Below are positions 17,435 to 20,836 of a stretch of DNA of 20,836 nt, piece by piece. The stretch spans positions 1 to 20,836 of the forward strand of contig RPFO01000282.1 in assembly GCA_009746045.1 (NCBI GenBank), read 5' to 3'. Every line of letters begins with the position of its first letter. The stretch's first letter is position 1. Source of the DNA: Mesostigma viride. Its lineage: Eukaryota; Streptophyta; Mesostigmatophyceae; Mesostigmatales; Mesostigmataceae. The translations under genes and the position numbers were made by a program. The notes beneath the pieces are model-generated. The model was given only the letters and a program-made list of their open reading frames with translations, was not told where the DNA came from and did not search any database.

Positions 17435-18086
17435 ATGGCTTCCCGAAACGCAGGGCCTTGCGAGAAAGCGCTGGCAATGCTTGGAAAAATCCTCGATGGT
17501 CTCGAGGACGGCCAGACAAAGATATCTGACCAGCTCGCACACCTGACGCACAAGGTCTCCCTTCTTTCCGGAAACGAAGGTGCTGTTGGAGGCACCGGAC
17601 CTACCTGCGAGGTCTTCAAGATTCACGACGCCGGATATGACGATGTCGACCGCAAGACGCCAAAATTTGCGTCGAGTGGGTCTACGAGAGGAATGCGGCA
17701 AAGCCGAGGAAGGTCGAGGACCGATGTGAGTGGATTCGCCTCGACCAAGCCGACGGGTGCGTTAAGATGGTTGACGATTCGTCGATGGCTTCTCAAAGTC
17801 CAAGCGCCAGCCAGGCATTTCCCCCGTTGCGCTCTACAAGGCATGGGAGGAGGCAAAGAAGGGTTTCGAGGACGCAAAGACCGCCACTTCCAATGGCAGG
17901 AAGAGGAGCCGCGAGGAAGCGTCAAGCTCTCACGGCCATGTCTACAAGAGAAGACCGGCTCGAACGTGTGAAGAGCCTGACTGGAAACTCCAAGGACAAG
18001 GAGTAGAGTGTCGTCTTGTTGACGACGGCAACGAGCTTGCCATTTTCGCTCTTGTTGAGCTGATAACGAATGTGAACGTGATATAA
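17435..18086 (+). CDS. Unrecognised protein with N-terminal coiled coil (two frame breaks)
   Basis: Last plus-strand gene, about 217 residues. The first part, from MASRNAGPCEKALAMLGKIL, is a short amphipathic helix or coiled coil to about residue 50. The frame changes in the A run 17662-17665 and continues as ICVEWVYERNAAKPRKVEDR and CEWIRLDQADGCVKMVDDSS. It changes again in the C run 17821-17825 and continues as VALYKAWEEAKKGFEDAK, a basic RKRSREE stretch and LVDDGNELAIFALVELITNV, with TAA at 18084-18086. The unbroken frame alone ends at 17971 in an Arg-rich run that looks non-coding. No family recognised. GC content is higher than its neighbours and there is no clear promoter. Confidence 0.55.
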
Positions 18087-18276
18087 ATTTTAATGAATTC
18101 GTTTATGCAGTATACAACGCGTCAATGCATGCTGAAAACAATTTTCATTCGTCTCGAAATGCAGTTCTAACTACGGGTTTTTAATCCAGAGTAAACCTCT
18201 TATGCATCGACGCAGGTCGTATGGGGTTCTTGCATAGGTCGCCTGAGTTTCCAGAGTAATACACCCTAACACTCTG
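18087..18276. other. Unique AT-rich spacer before the right terminal repeat
   Basis: 190 bases with no protein-like frame. ATATAAATTTTAATG (~18081-18095) overlaps the stop of the last gene. It resembles the AATAAATATTTTTAATG found after the PrimPol-helicase stop at the other end (1306-1323), so both may be 3'-end or polyadenylation regions. Confidence 0.5.
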
Positions 18277-18324
18277 CACACCCCGCCGCGCGGCCCTCGC
18301 CGGCTCCCTCACCCTGCGAGGCCA

Positions 18325-18696
18325 TGGCGAAAAATTGGGCGGTCTTTTCTTAAGAGTAAGTACGTGCAATTTTTCGCCACATCCAACAACCACGCCACCT
18401 CAGCGCCGGCCAGTGGGGGAGGTGGCGAAAAATTGGGCGTTCTTTTCTTAAGAGTAAGTACGTGCAATTTTTCGCCATCACTCTCACACCTTGACAAACA
18501 CCTCCTATACCCGCGCCAAGGGGTGGCAGGGTGGCGAAAAATTGGGCGTTCTTTATATAAGAGTAAGTACGTGCAATTTTTCGCCATCACTCTCACACCT
18601 TGACAAACACCTCCTATGACCCGCGCCAAGGGGTGGCAGGGTGGCGAAAAATTGGGCGTTCTTTATATAAGAGTAAGTACGTGCAATTTTTCGCCA
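18325..18696. repeat. Array of four 55-bp inverted-repeat units in the right terminal repeat
   Basis: Mirror image of the left array, with units at 18325-18379, 18423-18477, 18532-18586 and 18642-18696. Arms and spacers are the same. The two outer units (nearest the element end) carry the TATATAA-type spacer and the two inner ones the AAGAAAAG-type. The symmetry means each end presents the same ordered set of sites. Confidence 0.9.
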
Positions 18697-18810
18697 TCCT
18701 TGTCACACCCCAACACACCATCACAACTGCCGGGGTGGTGACAGATGCCAGCCTAAATGTCACAACCTGGTGAGCAGTGGTGGCAGGGGGGCACTTCTGT
18801 TTTTGCAAGT

Positions 18811-18842
18811 GGTTTAGGGTTTTAGGGTTTAGGGCTTAGGGT
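18811..18842 (+). repeat. Telomere-like tract in the right terminal repeat
   Basis: Mirror copy of the left tract, reading GGTTTAGGGTTTTAGGGTTT and continuing as AGGGCTTAGGG on the plus strand. It matches the left copy exactly, including the single eight-base TTTTAGGG unit. Confidence 0.8.
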
Positions 18843-19018
18843 GAGACCCCATCCTAGGCCGCGGTCACTATAGGGTCACTATAGGGGTGGCAGATGCCAG
18901 CATAAGGGTGGTGCACTTCTCCTAGTCGCGATGACGGAATGATGACGGAATGATGATGGAAGCTACTTAATTCATTAATTAACGCTAATCTACCTAGTCT
19001 AGAAAAATCCTAACTACC

Positions 19019-19120
19019 CTACTCATCAAAACGCCTCCTCCTCTTGGGGGGAGGGGGCTTGCCCACAGGGTCAGGCGTGTGAGCCGTGACAATCTTCTGC
19101 CACCGCGTCTTGTTCTGCAT
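19019..19120 (-). other. Short reading-frame end in the host flank
   Basis: A minus-strand frame reads MQNKTRWQKIVTAHTPDPVG and then a proline/arginine tail (KPPPPKRRRR) to a TAG at 19019-19021. It stays open upstream past 19195, through low-complexity AATTGAATT sequence. It could be the 3' exon of a host or transposon gene, or chance. No function can be given. Confidence 0.25.
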
Positions 19121-19176
19121 GGCAGTCCAAAGACTGAGGGAGAGAGAGTGGATGCTAATTTTGATTGAATTGAATT

Positions 19177-19223
19177 CGAATTGAATTGTAACATAACTCC
19201 GTCGAATTGAATTGTAACATAAC
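19177..19223. repeat. 21-bp direct repeat in the right flank
   Basis: CGAATTGAATTGTAACATAAC occurs at 19177-19197 and 19203-19223. The first copy is followed by TCCGT, so ACATAACTCCGT here also matches the arm of the left-flank MITE-like element (minus strand, ~504-516). Confidence 0.6.
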
Positions 19224-20272
19224 GCCCTGGACTGCCTCTTCTACGGGGACTACGCCTCGCTTTACGACCTGTGCATCCATCTCCACGCCACCGGCCGCCT
19301 CCTCGTCACGACGGCCGTCGCTGGCACAATTACGTCAGCATGGTTTTCGGCTCCCCCCGCCCCGTTCTCCAGCACGCCATCCTCAACTCCCTTCTCCAGC
19401 GCTCTGACGGCGAGATCTGGGCTCCATCCATCTCCGCCCCCACCCTCCGTTCCATCCTCATGGAAGCCTTTCAGCAGCACGTGACCCCCCTTGCTGCCGA
19501 CGTCGCAGCAATGGGTGGCACGCTGACTGCTGAACTTCCTCACATTTCCACCGCCGCCGCCTCCACCTCCACTGCCATTTCCGCCTCCACTGCCGACATC
19601 AAAGCCCAGCTCCTCGACATCGACCACCGCCTTCAAGCCACCGCCAACGCCCTTGAGAGCTTGCATGACACCGCCGGCCTCACCGCCCAGGCGGTGAAGG
19701 ACATCGCCGCCCAGCCGGCGCCTGCTGGCCCGGCCGGCGATGCTCCCTCCACCTGGGCGGACTTGCTTAAGCAGCACACCACCTCCACCACCTCCACCAT
19801 CTCGGCACAACTCAAGCAACAAGCCCTCGACCTTCGCGAGAAGCCGACATCGCGCGGCGCAGCCACAATGTCATCGTCAAGCACTTCGACCAGCAGGCAG
19901 GTGAGACCTCCACGAGCCTTCTTGAGGCATTTAAGCGCGCCATTCTTGCCCCCATGTTACTCACTGGTGAGCTGGACATGTCGGCTGTCCGCCTCCCCCG
20001 CGCGCGGGGAAGGCTGGCCCGGCACCCGTGCTCCTCACCTTTAAGTACATGGCGGACAAGCTGGCGTTCCTTAAATGCCGCAAGAAGCTCTCGGAGACTC
20101 GCTTCACGCTGGACGACGACTTGACCTGGCCCAGCAACAACGGCGACGCGAGCTATGGCCGACCTACCTTCAGCTCCGGCAGAGCGCAAGGGGGAAGCCG
20201 GTATACTGGAGGGGGGCGGTCATCCACGTTGACCACAAGCCCTGGCAGCCCCCTCCTGCCACCTCAGACTAG
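19220..20272 (+). pseudogene. LINE ORF1-like (L1 ORF1p-type) retrotransposon gene fragment in the host flank
   Basis: GC-rich coding-type sequence with frame changes. One frame (19271 to ~19850) has an Ala/Ser/Thr-rich helical stretch with LKAQLLDIDHRLQATANAL-type heptads (~19590-19680), like the coiled coil of ORF1p. After a shift near 19848 it reads ADIARRSHNVIVKHF, and then, across two more shifts (~20000-20030 and ~20130), VLLTFKYMADKLAFLKCRKKL, LDDDLTW and RRRELWPTYLQLRQSARGKP, ending PPPATSD at 20272. The order (coiled coil, RRM-like domain, then an R-rich domain with a DL motif) is that of L1-type ORF1 RNA-binding proteins. No ORF2 reverse transcriptase is present in the window. AATAAATAAAG at 20393-20403 may be its 3'-end signal. 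Confidence 0.5.
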
Positions 20273-20580
20273 GAATATATATACCAGTAGTGTAGATTAG
20301 TAAGGCTTAGCCTAGCATGTGGCCCACGCGCATGTGCGCCCATAATGGCCCCCATGGATGATGCCTTCAACATTTAGCCATGCTTTGTCTATAATAAATA
20401 AAGTTTGAGCACCGCATCCACTCTCTGTGTGAAGCCACGAGCCACGAGCCACGAGGTAGCCATGGCTGTCGGAGCTCATAACTTTCACGTTTGAGCCCCG
20501 AATTCAGCTGTGAATATCACAATCGCTTCGTCTTTCTTAGACGCACATGCTGATATAATTCCAAAGCTATAACGCACTAT
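20273..20580. other. Host intergenic sequence
   Basis: No gene seen. It contains ATAATAAATAAAG (20391-20403), a likely polyadenylation signal, and a threefold 7-bp tandem repeat GCCACGA at 20434-20454. Confidence 0.5.
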
Positions 20581-20802
20581 ATGGCGAATAAACGCGCCTC
20601 GACGCAACGCAGCCTGGCGGCTGCGCTCGGCAATGAAAATACGTCTGCAGCTCCGGCTGCAGCTTCGCCATCAGGGCCGGAAGGCAGTGCTGCCACTAGT
20701 CGCGCACTGGTGGTCGTCCAGCACCCTCCGGGCTTCCTGCCTCGCCTTCAGCCTCGCCTGAGCCAAAACGCAGCCGCCCAGCCGAACCGCGAGCTGGTCT
20801 GA
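20581..20802 (+). CDS. Possible start of a host or transposon gene
   Basis: A 73-residue frame, beginning MANKRASTQRSLAAALGNEN, rich in Ala, Ser and Pro, stopping at 20802 close to the window edge. It has no recognisable domain. Disordered Ala/Pro-rich N-termini are common in GC-rich algal genomes. It may be truncated by the window or by a frame break like those nearby. Confidence 0.3.
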   Translation: MANKRASTQRSLAAALGNENTSAAPAAASPSGPEGSAATSRALVVVQHPPGFLPRLQPRLSQNAAAQPNRELV

Positions 20803-20836
20803 GCGCGATTTTGACGTCGACAGGCTTCTTTACCAC

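Larger units (their letters stand above)
528..18972. mobile_element. Integrated Polinton-like virus (PLV), ~18.4 kb, complete with both ends
   Basis: The element is bounded by inverted terminal repeats (528-1225 and 18277-18972). Between them lie two divergent gene blocks carrying the PLV core set: major capsid protein, penton-like protein, packaging ATPase, tyrosine recombinase and PrimPol-helicase. PLVs are small dsDNA viruses related to virophages and Polintons and are often integrated in algal and protist genomes. No DNA polymerase B, rve-type integrase or adenain-like protease was found, which separates it from Polintons/Mavericks. The capsid protein most resembles the group that includes the Phaeocystis globosa virus-associated element (family knowledge, no search run). 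Both ends sit in TTAA-rich DNA, and ATTAATTAA occurs just outside each end (521-529 and 18974-18982). That is a possible target duplication but is low in complexity. Many genes are frame-broken, probably through homopolymer errors. Confidence 0.9.
18277..18972. repeat. Right inverted terminal repeat (~696 bp)
   Basis: Reverse complement of 528-1225, with the same internal order seen from the tip: 11-bp tandems, telomere-like tract, four 55-bp inverted-repeat units, then a GC-rich inner end. It stops matching at 18277, where the unique AT-rich sequence downstream of the last plus-strand gene begins. The two-base length difference from the left arm is fully explained by six homopolymer-length differences. 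Confidence 0.95.

Noticed and set aside
528-18972. Classification as a virophage (Lavidaviridae) or a true Polinton/Maverick
   Set aside because: The MCP pattern and gene set fit PLVs better. I found no virophage-type cysteine protease, no protein-primed polymerase B and no rve integrase.
19262-19822. Minus-strand glycine-rich frame in the right flank
   Set aside because: Its poly-Gly runs are the antisense of Ala/Ser/Thr/Pro codons in the LINE-like gene on the plus strand.

Overview
The window holds one complete, integrated Polinton-like virus (PLV) of about 18.4 kb (528-18972) in the nuclear DNA of what is probably a unicellular alga. The virus call rests on the gene set: a PLV-type double-jelly-roll major capsid protein, a penton-like minor capsid protein, an FtsK/HerA-type packaging ATPase, a tyrosine recombinase, and a PrimPol joined to a herpesvirus-UL9/OBP-like helicase. 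All of this lies between inverted terminal repeats of about 697 bp. I see no protein-primed DNA polymerase B, no retrovirus-type integrase and no adenain-like protease, so it is not a classical Polinton/Maverick. An algal host is inferred from the virus group, from plant/green-alga-type telomere-like heptamers (TTTAGGG) in the terminal repeats, and from a GC-rich flank with a LINE-ORF1-like reading frame. The species cannot be told.

Layout. 1-527: left flank, mostly a ~490 bp palindromic MITE-like element with no gene. 528-1225: left terminal repeat, with 11-bp tandem repeats at its tip, a telomere-like tract and four 55-bp inverted-repeat units. 1323-8021, minus strand: the PrimPol-helicase, the tyrosine recombinase with an AT-hook reading frame just upstream, the packaging ATPase and a coiled-coil protein. 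8022-8045: a 24-bp divergent promoter region. 8046-18086, plus strand: the virion block, with a very large fibre-like protein, a basic zinc-finger protein, a small ORF, the minor capsid protein, a pVI-like amphipathic protein, the major capsid protein, a 56-residue ORF, an Ig-like/lectin-like fibre and two unrecognised proteins. 18277-18972: right terminal repeat. 18973-20836: right flank with a broken LINE ORF1-like gene.

The two gene blocks divide the work. The minus-strand genes replicate, integrate and package the genome, and the plus-strand genes build the particle and its host-recognition appendages. Two minus-strand replication/integration genes share the 9-mer ATATACTAT at the start codon.

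The main caution is reading-frame breaks. About twenty-five single-base frame changes interrupt most genes. Most are one base missing from a short homopolymer, and across each break the protein continues sensibly in another frame. The two terminal repeats act as an internal control: across ~697 bp I found no substitutions, only six differences, all in homopolymer length. I therefore read most breaks as probable long-read consensus errors in a young and possibly intact provirus. Real decay cannot be excluded from sequence alone. Coordinates for broken genes span all their pieces.
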